Position numbers and translations under genes: made by a program
In this document: positions 7,843 to 16,403 of the stretch, piece after piece
How positions within the stretch are numbered: position 1 is the stretch's first letter
Layout: each line of letters begins with the position of its first letter
NCBI GenBank assembly: GCA_005792355.1
Contig: SXSC01000256.1
Location: 39,046 to 103,045, forward strand
Reading direction: 5' to 3'
Length of the DNA stretch: 64,000 bases
Source: Opitutaceae bacterium
GTDB taxonomy: Bacteria > Verrucomicrobiota > Verrucomicrobiia > Opitutales > Opitutaceae
Notes under the pieces: model-generated
Told to the model about the DNA's origin: nothing
The model's input: the letters and a program-made list of their open reading frames with translations, nothing else
The model's database searches: none

Positions 7843-10314
7843 TCACGGGGCCGGCATCCGGCGAACGAGCCACATCTCGCCGACCTGGCCGAAGCCGACC
7901 AGCTGGCCAGCGTCGGGATTGACCGTCCACTTCAGCCGCAGCCGGCCGTCGCGGGTGGCCGCTGGTGGGACCGGGAAGGTCTGCGGTTGCAGCGTCGGGG
8001 CCGATTCCTGACGGCCGAGCGCCAGGCCGGCGTGGACCACGAGTCCCTCGTCCGTCTCCAGCCGGATTTCCGACGGCAGAAAAGTTGGCACGTAGACGAC
8101 CCGGACGTCGTAGGTCGCGGCGGGATCGAGGCCGTTGAACTCGAGCTCGACGGACGACCCGTAGAAGGCGGAGAGATGGTCCCACCAGGCCGCGCGCCAG
8201 CCCTCGAACAATCGGCCGGTGCGGACGCTGAAGGTCGGCAGCGGGTGGGATCGAAACTCGGGGTCACCGAGCGAGTCGCCGGCCGGCGCAGCCTCGTGGC
8301 CGAGGTCGCGGTAGTATCCGCCCGGGCCAGGATCGGTCCAGTGCACGATGCCGCGAAGGGCGGCGAGCCGCTCCTCCTCCGTGGCCAGCGTGCGGATCTC
8401 GGCGAAACGGGCCTGCAGCCAGCCGCGGTTGTTCAGCGGGAAGTCGATCGCATCGAGATTGGCCCCGCGCGGCAGGGCGGTCGCGCCATAGAGCGGGACG
8501 CTCAGCTGCATCTTGGCGCTCTGGAAGAGCGCTTCGGCGAGCTGGAAGATCCGGGTACGGAGTGCGTCGCGCGCGGCGTCGGCGGGCGGCGCGAAGAGTG
8601 CAGTCTCCGCCGCAGCCATCGCTGGAACCGCTCCGGTGACGGCAGCGGCGTCGAGAAGGGCGAGGGCGTGCCGCTCCTGCTCGGTCTCGGCGAGCAGGCG
8701 GCGGCGGACATGGGCGTCGTAACTGGCGCGGTAGAGCGCCTGCTGGAAACGCCAGTTGCGGCGCAGGGCCATCGGCGCTGCTGCCTCCATACGCTGGAAC
8801 GCGGCGAGCGTGGCCTCGACGCCCTCGTTGACCGCGAGCGCGCCCTGCCAGTTGCGCTCGAGGGCGGCCAGCCCGGCGCCGAACTCCGGGGCGAGCGCCG
8901 GGGAAATGAAGTAGCGGCTGTAGTCGGCGAGGATTTCGGCGACCGGCGTCGCCGGGTCCCAGGCCAGCGCACTCCAGACCGCCTTGTTGACGTCGTCGTT
9001 GCAGCCTTCCGAGTAGGCGATGAAGCCGTCCGAAAGGGGCAGCTGGCGGCGGGCGACGTTCGCCATGTTCTCGGGGCGCGGGTTGATCGCCTCGCGGCCG
9101 AGCGTGGACGCGAGCGCGCGGTCCCAGTCGGGCACCGGCAGCTGGCTGAGGAAGTTGTGGGTGATGTCCGGATACAGCCGCAGCGGGTAACGGCGCGGCA
9201 CGGCCGCGCGCAGGTCGGGCAGCGACCGGCGCGTCCACGGGCCGTACACGACGCCCGTCATCCATGCGGGCTCCTGCCGGACGATCTGCAGCCATTCGTC
9301 GAGCCAGCGCGAGCTGAAGCCTTGCGGGCTGATCCACAGTCCGGCGGCCGGATGGTGCCGTCGCAGCAGCGCCGCCTGCTCCTCGAGGAGGCCCATCAGC
9401 ACGCCGGGGGGAGTCCGCCCGGGATCGCCGCCGGGCACGAAGACCGCGTCGATCCGCGGCAGGGCACGGAACACTTCCTCCCACTCGGCGCGCGCCGTGG
9501 CGCGCGTCGCGGGATCGGTGTAGTCGGGGTCGATCGCCGGATACCAGATCCAGCATTCGAGGCCGTAGTCGGCCGCGAGCTGCGACATCGCGCGCATCAT
9601 GGCCAACGGAGGGAGCGGGAAGTGCGGGCTCGTCGCTGCGTCGTCGGAGCGCGGCGGGACCAGCTCGATCGCGTTCAGGCCGAACACGACGAGGTCGCGG
9701 ATGTACTGCTCCCAGTCGGCGACGTCCCAACCGTCGTAGGAATTGGTCTTCGGCCGGTAGCCGAGCTGGTGGCCGCGCCACCGGGCGGCCGGCGTCGTGG
9801 CGACGGCGAAGTCCCGGGGCAGGACGGCCCGGCCGGGTGCGAGCGTCATCTTGCGCAGTACGTGGCCCGCACCGAAGAGAACGCCGCGCGCGTCGCGCCC
9901 GACGATGAGGAGCGCCGGGCGACCCCCGAGTTCGGTCGAGCGGATGGCGAAGGACTCCGGCCGGTCGGGCGGCTCCGGCAGGGCGCGCCGCCAGGAGTCC
10001 GGCAGGCCCAAGGCGTCGCGCGAAGCGGCGGAAACGATCACGACAAGGGGCTTGGTTCCATCCCGCCATTCGCGGGAAACGGCGCTGCGCACGCCGGTGC
10101 GGCGGGAGGTTTCGTCGACCAGCAGCGCGAGCGCCTTTTCCTCGGGCCTGCTCCAGCCGGCCGGCGCGAAGATGTCGGCCCCTGCCCAAGAAATCTCCGA
10201 CGGCAGGGCAGCGACGGCGGCATGGGAAAACAGGGCGATGGCGCCGAGTGCGACCGAGGCGAGCCGGAGGAATGTTCTCACGGGATCAGAGCGGAACCAG
10301 GCCGGACAGGTCAT
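7843..10314 (-). CDS. Large secreted glycoside hydrolase-like protein (GH20/GH67-type N-terminal domain)
   Basis: 823 residues from the ATG at 10314. A GTG at 10281 gives a tidier signal peptide (RTFLRLASVALGAIALFSH) and may be the true start. After the signal, residues of about 40-150 resemble the alpha/beta domain that precedes the catalytic barrel in GH20, GH67 and GH115 enzymes (LVVIVSA, LLIVGRDARGVLFGAGHVLR). A barrel-like region follows with GHQLGYRPKTNSYDGW, GLECWIWYPAIDPDY, GLWISPQGFSS and LRLYPDITHNF. The C-terminal third is helical, then a beta domain. The fold suggests an exo-acting enzyme on uronic-acid-containing or amino-sugar glycans, for example an alpha-glucuronidase or galacturonidase type. 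The family cannot be fixed from the sequence alone. It is 183 bp downstream of the SDR gene on the same strand. Confidence 0.65.
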   Translation of the reverse strand: MTCPAWFRSDPVRTFLRLASVALGAIALFSHAAVAALPSEISWAGADIFAPAGWSRPEEKALALLVDETSRRTGVRSAVSREWRDGTKPLVVIVSAASRDALGLPDSWRRALPEPPDRPESFAIRSTELGGRPALLIVGRDARGVLFGAGHVLRKMTLAPGRAVLPRDFAVATTPAARWRGHQLGYRPKTNSYDGWDVADWEQYIRDLVVFGLNAIELVPPRSDDAATSPHFPLPPLAMMRAMSQLAADYGLECWIWYPAIDPDYTDPATRATARAEWEEVFRALPRIDAVFVPGGDPGRTPPGVLMGLLEEQAALLRRHHPAAGLWISPQGFSSRWLDEWLQIVRQEPAWMTGVVYGPWTRRSLPDLRAAVPRRYPLRLYPDITHNFLSQLPVPDWDRALASTLGREAINPRPENMANVARRQLPLSDGFIAYSEGCNDDVNKAVWSALAWDPATPVAEILADYSRYFISPALAPEFGAGLAALERNWQGALAVNEGVEATLAAFQRMEAAAPMALRRNWRFQQALYRASYDAHVRRRLLAETEQERHALALLDAAAVTGAVPAMAAAETALFAPPADAARDALRTRIFQLAEALFQSAKMQLSVPLYGATALPRGANLDAIDFPLNNRGWLQARFAEIRTLATEEERLAALRGIVHWTDPGPGGYYRDLGHEAAPAGDSLGDPEFRSHPLPTFSVRTGRLFEGWRAAWWDHLSAFYGSSVELEFNGLDPAATYDVRVVYVPTFLPSEIRLETDEGLVVHAGLALGRQESAPTLQPQTFPVPPAATRDGRLRLKWTVNPDAGQLVGFGQVGEMWLVRRMPAP

Positions 10315-10388
10315 GGGGGCCGAGGGATTTTTACGCGCGCTGAGGCGAGCACAACCTCCATCCGGCGGGTCTTGGGCGGACGATGGAG

Positions 10389-10410
10389 GCAGTCTGAGAA
10401 TTTAGACTGC
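10389..10410. promoter_or_regulatory. Inverted repeat upstream of the glycoside hydrolase-like gene
   Basis: Perfect 7-bp arms GCAGTCT and AGACTGC with an 8-base spacer, 75 bp before the start at 10314. The site sits in the gap between the SDR stop and the next minus-strand start and is more A/T-rich than its surroundings. It could be an operator for one of the local regulators or an RNA hairpin. No partner protein can be named. Confidence 0.35.
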
Positions 10411-10497
10411 GAGTCCGGTCCGAGGCCGGAGTGAAGGAGGGACGCGTCGTGGAGAGGCTCTGCCCAAGGCAGGGCTATTTCAATCAGGACGTCGGTA

Positions 10498-11304
10498 TCA
10501 GCTCCGCCCGCGCTGCGCGGCGCCGCCGGGCGGCAGCCTTTGGCCGGCGGTGAGGCCGCCGTCGACGAGGAGATCGGCGCCGGTGATGAAGGCGGCATGC
10601 TCGGAGGCAAGAAAGACAACCGCGGGCGCGACGTCAGCTCCGGTGCCAGCGCGGCCGAGTGGCGTGCGCTCGTGCGGCGGGATGCGGCTGAAAACGGCGC
10701 GGAGGCGGGCATCCTTGACGATGTCGGTCGCGATCGCGCCCGGCGAGACGCTGTTCACGCGGACGCCGTGCCGCCCCAGCTCGAGCGCGAGCCCGCGGGT
10801 GAGGAGATTGATGCCCGCCTTCGAGGCGGAGTATCCCACCTTGTGGTCGCCGGAGAGCGTCGCGGAAATCGAGGAGATGTTGACGATGCTGCCCGCCCCT
10901 TGCGCGACCATCCGCCGGCCGGCGGCGCGGCAGAAGAGGAAGTAGCCTTTCAGGTTCACCGTCATCATGCGGTCCCATTCGGCCTCGGAAAGATCGAGCG
11001 CGGGCTTGAGCGTGGCGACGGCGGCATTGTTGACGAGGAGATCGAGCCGCCCCCAGGCCTTGACGACAGCGGCGACCGCTCGGTCGACATCGCGGGCGCG
11101 GGACGCGTCACCGGGCAGGGCCAGCGCACGGCCCCCGGTCCGGCGGATGGCGTCCGCGGTCTTCCGCACTCCGGTACGATCCAGGTCGAAGCACGCCACC
11201 GCGGCTCCGGAAGCGGCGAGCGCGAGTGCGGTGGCCCGGCCGATGCCGCGGCGGCTGCCGGCGCCGGTGACGAGGGCAGTGCGCCCCGTGAGGTCGATGT
11301 GCAT
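10498..11304 (-). CDS. Short-chain dehydrogenase/reductase (possible sugar dehydrogenase)
   Basis: 268 residues, a classical SDR. The cofactor loop TGAGSRRGIG begins at residue 13, NNA is at 92-94, and the catalytic set is Ser145, Tyr158 and Lys162 (YSASK). Asp40, at the end of the second strand (CFDLD), favours NAD over NADP. PGAIATDI and a C-terminal TGADLLVDGG segment are standard. No signal peptide, so cytoplasmic. Given the predicted rhamnosidases and the rhamnonate-dehydratase-like gene, an L-rhamnose 1-dehydrogenase role is attractive, but many SDRs share these motifs and the substrate is not encoded in any visible motif. A Gly/Pro/Arg-rich tail of about 20 residues follows the usual C-terminus. 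Confidence 0.85.
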   Translation of the reverse strand: MHIDLTGRTALVTGAGSRRGIGRATALALAASGAAVACFDLDRTGVRKTADAIRRTGGRALALPGDASRARDVDRAVAAVVKAWGRLDLLVNNAAVATLKPALDLSEAEWDRMMTVNLKGYFLFCRAAGRRMVAQGAGSIVNISSISATLSGDHKVGYSASKAGINLLTRGLALELGRHGVRVNSVSPGAIATDIVKDARLRAVFSRIPPHERTPLGRAGTGADVAPAVVFLASEHAAFITGADLLVDGGLTAGQRLPPGGAAQRGRS

Positions 11305-11479
11305 GAAGGAATACGCGGGACGTGAGTCGAGGGACGACGCGGTGGGGCGGGAGTTCAGTTCACTTCCGCCGTCGGCCGGACGTTCCAGGTCGGCTCGCCC
11401 TCGAGCGGAACGCGGTCTTTGGAGGCGAAGAAGGGAACGCGGCCGGCCAGGAAGCTGGAAAGTGTCGCATAACTCCGGC

Positions 11480-12964
11480 CTAGCGCGAGAGGGCGGGATC
11501 GCCCAGCGTCTTGGGAATGGTCACCATGTCCGCGTTCCAGAAATTGGCGGACTTCGAGTAGGGACCGTTTACTTCGGCGTACAGGCCGCGCATGGTCGCC
11601 AGGAAACGGCTGGCGACCTCGGGGTAGACGTCCTTGAGGTTCCATTGCTCGTTCTGGTCGATGTCCAGGTCGTAAAGCTCCACCCGCTCGAACGAGGTGT
11701 TGCAGTGAAATTTCCAGCGGCCATCGCGCAGGGCCAGGCCCGGGGCCTCCATCTTGACGTCATTGCGGAGCGTGACGCCGCCCTCAAATTCCCAGTACAG
11801 CGGCCGCGGCCGTTGCGCGGTGCCGCCGCGGAGCACGGGCCTGAGGTCGATGCCATCGAAGGGACGGGTCGGATCGGGTTTCGAGTCGGTCGCGGTGGTG
11901 AAGGTCGTCATGAGGTCCGCGGTCCACGCGACTTCGCGGCTGTCGCGACCGGGCTCAGTGACTCCCGGCCAGCGGACGATGCCGGGCACGCGGATGCCGC
12001 CGTCATAGATGAAATGCTTGCCGCCGCGCAGGCCCCCGTTGGAGCCGCGGGCGCGGTCGCTCCACGGGATCAGGTGCGGTTCGGCGCCATTGTCGCTCGA
12101 GAAGACGACGATGGTGTGGTCCGTGAGCCCGTGCTCGTCGAGGTAGCGCAGCAGGCGGCCGTATTGTTCGTCCATCTGCGTGATGGTGCCGTAAAAGTAC
12201 TGCTCGGATTCGGAGCGGTCGGCGTACATCTCGCGGTACTTGGGCGCGCAGAAGACCTCCTGGTGCGGCGCGAACGACCAGAGGCTGACGAAGAACGGCC
12301 GGGACGGGTCCTTCTCGATGAAGTCGATCACTTCGTCGACGTAGACCTCGGCCGACCAGCGACCCTCCGTCGTGATCGGCTTGCCGTTTCGCCGCCAGTT
12401 CGCGCTGAAGTAACTGCCGTGACGGGCGCCGGAGAGGAGAAGGGAGTGATCATAGCCGTAGTCCTCGGGTCGGGGCTCGTTCTTCCGGTCGGGGAAACTG
12501 ATGTGCCACTTGCCCACATGGGCCGTCCGGTATCCGGCCTCGCGCATCATGCGCGGCATCATCGGCTCGTCGGTCGGCACATGGTGGAAGGCGATGGTGC
12601 GATCGGGGCTATCGTTGATGAGCTTCTTCATCCCGAACCGGTTTTGGATGCGCCCGGTCAGGAGGCCGGCGCGCGACGGCGAGCAGATGGGGGCGGTGAC
12701 GTAGAACTGGGTTAGTCGCATGCCGGTCGCGGCCAGGCGGTCGATGGCGGGCGTGCGGAGGAAGGCATGCCCCTGCACCCCGAGGTCGCCCCAGCCCATG
12801 TCGTCTGCGTAGAGGATAATGACGTTGAGTGGGCGGCCGTCGGCGCCGCGGATCGGATGCGGGCCCTGCGTCTGGGCGAGCCCGGCTCCGGCGAAGGCCA
12901 GCGTGGCCCCTCCGAGCAAGAGGGCGGCGATGGTGCGGGTCAAGGAAGCGGAACGAGGGCTCAT
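11480..12964 (-). CDS. Secreted arylsulfatase-type sulfatase (S1 family)
   Basis: 494 residues. The ATG at 12964 is chosen because it begins a good signal peptide (SLTRTIAALLLGGATLAFAGAG); the frame stays open 65 codons further upstream but without a signal. Metal-binding Asp54-Asp55 sit in LYADDMGWGD, the usual S1 opening. The formylglycine site is CSPSR with Cys94, followed by AGLLTGR, so an anaerobic- or FGE-type activating enzyme elsewhere in the genome is required. GKWH and the DNGAE stretch near the middle supply further active-site residues. The family hydrolyses sulfate esters on sugars. It lies between the SDR and the LamG/DUF1961 gene on the same strand. The S1 subfamily and substrate position cannot be told by eye. 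Confidence 0.92.
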   Translation of the reverse strand: MSPRSASLTRTIAALLLGGATLAFAGAGLAQTQGPHPIRGADGRPLNVIILYADDMGWGDLGVQGHAFLRTPAIDRLAATGMRLTQFYVTAPICSPSRAGLLTGRIQNRFGMKKLINDSPDRTIAFHHVPTDEPMMPRMMREAGYRTAHVGKWHISFPDRKNEPRPEDYGYDHSLLLSGARHGSYFSANWRRNGKPITTEGRWSAEVYVDEVIDFIEKDPSRPFFVSLWSFAPHQEVFCAPKYREMYADRSESEQYFYGTITQMDEQYGRLLRYLDEHGLTDHTIVVFSSDNGAEPHLIPWSDRARGSNGGLRGGKHFIYDGGIRVPGIVRWPGVTEPGRDSREVAWTADLMTTFTTATDSKPDPTRPFDGIDLRPVLRGGTAQRPRPLYWEFEGGVTLRNDVKMEAPGLALRDGRWKFHCNTSFERVELYDLDIDQNEQWNLKDVYPEVASRFLATMRGLYAEVNGPYSKSANFWNADMVTIPKTLGDPALSR

Positions 12965-13098
12965 CCTGGGGTGGGGGCCGGAGTTGGAATCGACGCGGCG
13001 AACGTGGAGAATTTTACGGCAAGGCGACGTCGCAACGGGAGCAATCACCGAACCGCTCCGCGACCGGAGAAGGTAGTCTAATTTGGACCGCGCGTCGC

Positions 13099-14544
13099 CT
13101 ATTTGGCGTTTGGCCGCAGCGCCGAGACGCGCAGGTTGCGGTATCGGCAGGCGGACCATTGCATCTGGCGGAATCCGATCCTGCCGGCGCCCCAGACCGG
13201 GCCCGCGCGCGCGCCGTCATCGGTGAAGTCGATGATGATCTCGCCGTCCACCGCCATGCGCAGCCGCGCTCCCTCCTTGAGCAGAGCGGCGCGATGCGAC
13301 CGCCCGGTGCCTCCCGCGGGCAGCGCGACAGGACCGTTGGCGAGGAGGAAGAAGCCGCTGTTTTTCCGCAGGTTCGCGACCGCCCGCGGCTCGGCCGGGG
13401 CATTGGCGAAATACGAGATGTGGTAGCTGTCGATGTCGCCGTGGGTGTAGTCGATGAACGTGCCGTCGCGCGCTTTCAGGATCGGATCAAAGATGTCCCG
13501 GCCGCCGTGGCCACGGGCGCCGAAAAAAAGAATGTTGAGCCCGTGCTCGCTCAGCACCTCGAACTCGAACTCGACGAGCATCCGGTCGGGGAAATCGCCG
13601 CGCGGCCAGAAAACCAGGTGTCCGTTGGGCCCGTCGGGCCGCTGCGATTTCAATTCCATCCAGCCATCGCGGAAGCGAATCTCTCCGGGGCCTTCGAGGA
13701 CCCAGTCCGCGACATCGGCGGGCTCCGCCAAGCGGCGGACATAGATCTCGGATCCGCGGACCGACTCCGGATCCAACTTCCCGTAGCCGGCGACGCCCAG
13801 CAGGCGGTCGAGCTGGCCCCACTGCGCGTCACCCACCAGCGATCGCAGGTCGGCCTCTGGGATTGGCGCGGTTGCGACCCGCACGTCCGCGAGTGCGAAA
13901 CGCCCGCCGGGACGGAGCATGAGCCGGTCGGCCGACGGATTGCTCCAGAGCGCGATCCGTGTGCCGCGGATATGGTAGGGAGTGCCGTTGAGGTAGGCGT
14001 TGCACTCTCCGGCGCGGGCATCCCAGTTGATCGCCACGTGATGCCACGCCGGGCCCGGCCACTCGGGCAGGAGCACGCGGATCAGGCGATCGAACTGGAT
14101 GCCCTTGCGCGTCCCCGCGGCTCCCTGGGTGACGGTGTCTTTCCGCTGTCCCCAGCCGACGTACAGATTGATCGAGGCCTGCTCGGTAACGAAGCTCACG
14201 CTGAGCACTCCGGGCAGCTCGAGCAAGACCTGCTCAGACTCCGCGGTCGCCGCGCCGCTCTGGTAGGCGCGATCGGTGCGGAACCAGAACGCCAGCGATC
14301 CCCGGTTGCCAATGGGCGACGTGAGGCGCGCGGCCAGCGTCACGGGATCCCCGGCATCAAAGCCCGGGATGCCGGCGCGTGGACCGGCCACGGGGCGCAA
14401 CGGCAGGTCCGGCGCGGTGGCGAGGGTCGCGCCCGCGACAACGAGATCCTTCGGCGGCGTGATCGCGGCCGGCAGCGTGGCGGCGATCAGAAAGATGCCG
14501 ACGAGGCGAAACCACCAGCGATCGGGCGCGGCGCGGTTGGTCAT
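13099..14544 (-). CDS. LamG plus DUF1961 double ConA-like domain protein, secreted
   Basis: 481 residues with a signal peptide (WWFRLVGIFLIAATLPAAI). Residues of about 40-215 look like a LamG/ConA-type jelly roll (GSLAFWFRTD, GPAWHHVAINWD, CNAYLNGTPY). Residues of about 260-478 match DUF1961, with the typical segment YTHGDIDSYHISYF near residues 367-380 and FDPILKARDG just before. DUF1961 proteins are also predicted to be ConA-like and are common in polysaccharide loci, but no activity is established that I can cite. The gene precedes a sulfatase in the same direction and is divergent from another (226-bp shared promoter region). Either a carbohydrate-binding accessory or an uncharacterised lyase or hydrolase is plausible. 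Confidence 0.75.
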   Translation of the reverse strand: MTNRAAPDRWWFRLVGIFLIAATLPAAITPPKDLVVAGATLATAPDLPLRPVAGPRAGIPGFDAGDPVTLAARLTSPIGNRGSLAFWFRTDRAYQSGAATAESEQVLLELPGVLSVSFVTEQASINLYVGWGQRKDTVTQGAAGTRKGIQFDRLIRVLLPEWPGPAWHHVAINWDARAGECNAYLNGTPYHIRGTRIALWSNPSADRLMLRPGGRFALADVRVATAPIPEADLRSLVGDAQWGQLDRLLGVAGYGKLDPESVRGSEIYVRRLAEPADVADWVLEGPGEIRFRDGWMELKSQRPDGPNGHLVFWPRGDFPDRMLVEFEFEVLSEHGLNILFFGARGHGGRDIFDPILKARDGTFIDYTHGDIDSYHISYFANAPAEPRAVANLRKNSGFFLLANGPVALPAGGTGRSHRAALLKEGARLRMAVDGEIIIDFTDDGARAGPVWGAGRIGFRQMQWSACRYRNLRVSALRPNAK

Positions 14545-14770
14545 GACGAAAAGATGAGGCAGAGGACGACGGCGGGCGCGAGCCCTCTGCGCACGGCCGC
14601 CGCCAACGGCGCGCCCAAGTCCTTATTTTTAGACCGCCGGGAAGCGCGGGTGCTTGCCGCCATTGCATGGGACTCCCGGCACGGCAGGGTGGCACCGAGC
14701 TCTCTTCCCGCGGAGCCCCCACTTCGTTCAACCGCCTCGTTTTCTGCACGCGGATCGACCCCCACGCCCC

Positions 14771-16264
14771 ATGTGCCGAAGCCCGCTCTTTTTCCTGGTC
14801 CCAGTCCTCGCGTTTTCAGTTGTTACCGCCGCGCCGGACGCAAAACGGCCCAACGTCCTCTTCATCGCGCTCGACGACCAGAACGACTGGATCGGCGCGC
14901 TGGGCGGCCACCCGCTGGTGCGGACGCCGAACATCGACCGGCTCGCGCGCCGCGGCACGGTCTTCCTCAACGCGCACTGCCAGGCGCCGCTGTGCAATCC
15001 GTCGCGCACGAGCGTGATGCTCGGTGTCCGCCCGACCACGAGCGGCGTGTACGGGCTTGCCCCGTGGTTTCGTACGGTGCCGGCCGTCCGGGAGCGGGTC
15101 ACGCTGCCCCAGCATTTCCGGGCGAACGGCTATGCCACGTTCGTGACGGGAAAGATCTACCACGACGAGTGGGGCCCCGAGTCGCTGCGGTCGGAGTTCG
15201 AAGTGCTGGGTCCGGCCGGCGGCGCGCGCGAGCTGGGAGTGAAGCCCGCGCGGAAACTGATCCCTCCGACACCGATGGGAAACCATCCCTTGATGGACTG
15301 GGGCGCCTTTCCGCATCGTGACGACGAGCGGGGCGACTACCCGGTGGCGACCTGGGCGGCGGAACGGTTGCGGACGATGCCGGCCGACCGGCCGTTCTTC
15401 CTCGCGGCCGGCATTTTCCTCCCGCACGTTCCATGTTACGCGCCGCCGGTGTGGTTCGCGCCTTATCCCGACGACGATTCCGTGCTGCCTCCCTATCTGG
15501 CCGGCGACCGGGACGACACGCCGCGGTTCTCCTGGGCCTTGCACTGGGAGCTGCCGGAACCGCGGCTCAAATGGCTGCGCGAGAACCGCCAGTGGCGCAA
15601 CCTCGTGCGCTCGTACCTGGCGAGTGTCAGCTACGCCGATGCGCAGATCGGACGGATCCTCGATGCGCTCGAAGCCAGTGATCACGCGGACAACACGATC
15701 GTCGTGCTCTGGGGCGACAACGGGTGGCACTTGGGCGAGAAGGACATCACCGGCAAGAACACCCTCTGGGAGCGATCCACCCGCGTGCCGCTGATTTTCG
15801 CCGGCCCCGGCGTGGTCCCGGGCGGACGTTGCACGCAGCCGGCCGAGCTCCTGGACATCTATCCCACGCTGGCTGAGCTGTGCAGGCTTTCGGCGCGGCT
15901 CGATCTGGAAGGACTGAGTCTCGGTGCCCAGCTGCGCACGGCCGGCACCCGCCGGGAGCGACCCGCGCTCACGACCCACAATCCCGGCAACCATGCCGTC
16001 CGTTCGGAGCGTTATCGCTACATCCGCTATGCCGACGGCTCCGAGGAGCTCTACGATCTTCAATCCGATCCCAACGAATGGGAGAACCTCGCGGGACGAC
16101 GTGAGCAAGCGACGGTCGTGGCCGAGCACCGCAAATGGCTGCCGAAGACCGAGGCGGAGTTCGCGCCCGGCAGCGCGCTGCGCATCCTCAGCTACGATCC
16201 CGTCAGCGGCGATTTCGTCTGGGAGGGAAAGCGATTCCGGAGGGATTCGCCGATTCCCGAATAG
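14771..16264 (+). CDS. Secreted sulfatase, iduronate-2-sulfatase-like (S1 family)
   Basis: 497 residues. The ATG at 14771 gives the signal CRSPLFFLVPVLAFSVVTAA. Active-site landmarks are Asp35-Asp36 in FIALDDQNDW, the formylglycine motif CNPSR with Cys75, then TSVMLG, and WGDNGWHLGEKD in the second half. The QAPLCNPSRTS wording and the LDDQNDW opening are typical of the iduronate-2-sulfatase-like branch rather than of arylsulfatase A. The other two sulfatases in the window carry DDMGWGD instead, so the three probably attack different sulfate positions. It is a single gene facing the IclR/GH106/sulfatase group, with a strong hairpin in between. Expected location: periplasm or outer surface. 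Confidence 0.92.
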   Translation: MCRSPLFFLVPVLAFSVVTAAPDAKRPNVLFIALDDQNDWIGALGGHPLVRTPNIDRLARRGTVFLNAHCQAPLCNPSRTSVMLGVRPTTSGVYGLAPWFRTVPAVRERVTLPQHFRANGYATFVTGKIYHDEWGPESLRSEFEVLGPAGGARELGVKPARKLIPPTPMGNHPLMDWGAFPHRDDERGDYPVATWAAERLRTMPADRPFFLAAGIFLPHVPCYAPPVWFAPYPDDDSVLPPYLAGDRDDTPRFSWALHWELPEPRLKWLRENRQWRNLVRSYLASVSYADAQIGRILDALEASDHADNTIVVLWGDNGWHLGEKDITGKNTLWERSTRVPLIFAGPGVVPGGRCTQPAELLDIYPTLAELCRLSARLDLEGLSLGAQLRTAGTRRERPALTTHNPGNHAVRSERYRYIRYADGSEELYDLQSDPNEWENLAGRREQATVVAEHRKWLPKTEAEFAPGSALRILSYDPVSGDFVWEGKRFRRDSPIPE

Positions 16265-16283
16265 CCACTACCGACTGCGTGTA

Positions 16284-16306
16284 GGGCCGGCTCTCCGAGC
16301 CGGCCC
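16284..16306. terminator. GC-rich hairpin between convergent genes
   Basis: A perfect 10-bp stem, GGGCCGGCTC paired with GAGCCGGCCC around a TCC loop. It lies 20 bp after the stop of the plus-strand sulfatase and about 100 bp beyond the minus-strand sulfatase stop at 16404. No U-tract follows, so it may act as a bidirectional RNA-stabilising hairpin or belong to a dispersed REP-like repeat rather than be a classical terminator. Confidence 0.5.
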
Positions 16307-16403
16307 GGGTTTGATCAACGACTGCCCCGTCCTTCACGTCCGTTCGGAGAGAGGATCCTATCAACCGAAATATCCGACCCTGCCACAACGCCCGCGCGAA
16401 GCT

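Noticed and set aside
7600..10434. Open frame of 944 codons on the plus strand
   Set aside because: It is antisense to the glycoside hydrolase-like gene; the text is Arg/Gly/Ala-rich with no family motif. In G/C-rich DNA the opposite strand of a gene stays open by codon bias.
12829..15321. Open frame of 830 codons on the plus strand
   Set aside because: Antisense to the sulfatase and DUF1961 genes and overlaps the real start of the sulfatase at 14771. No recognisable domain.
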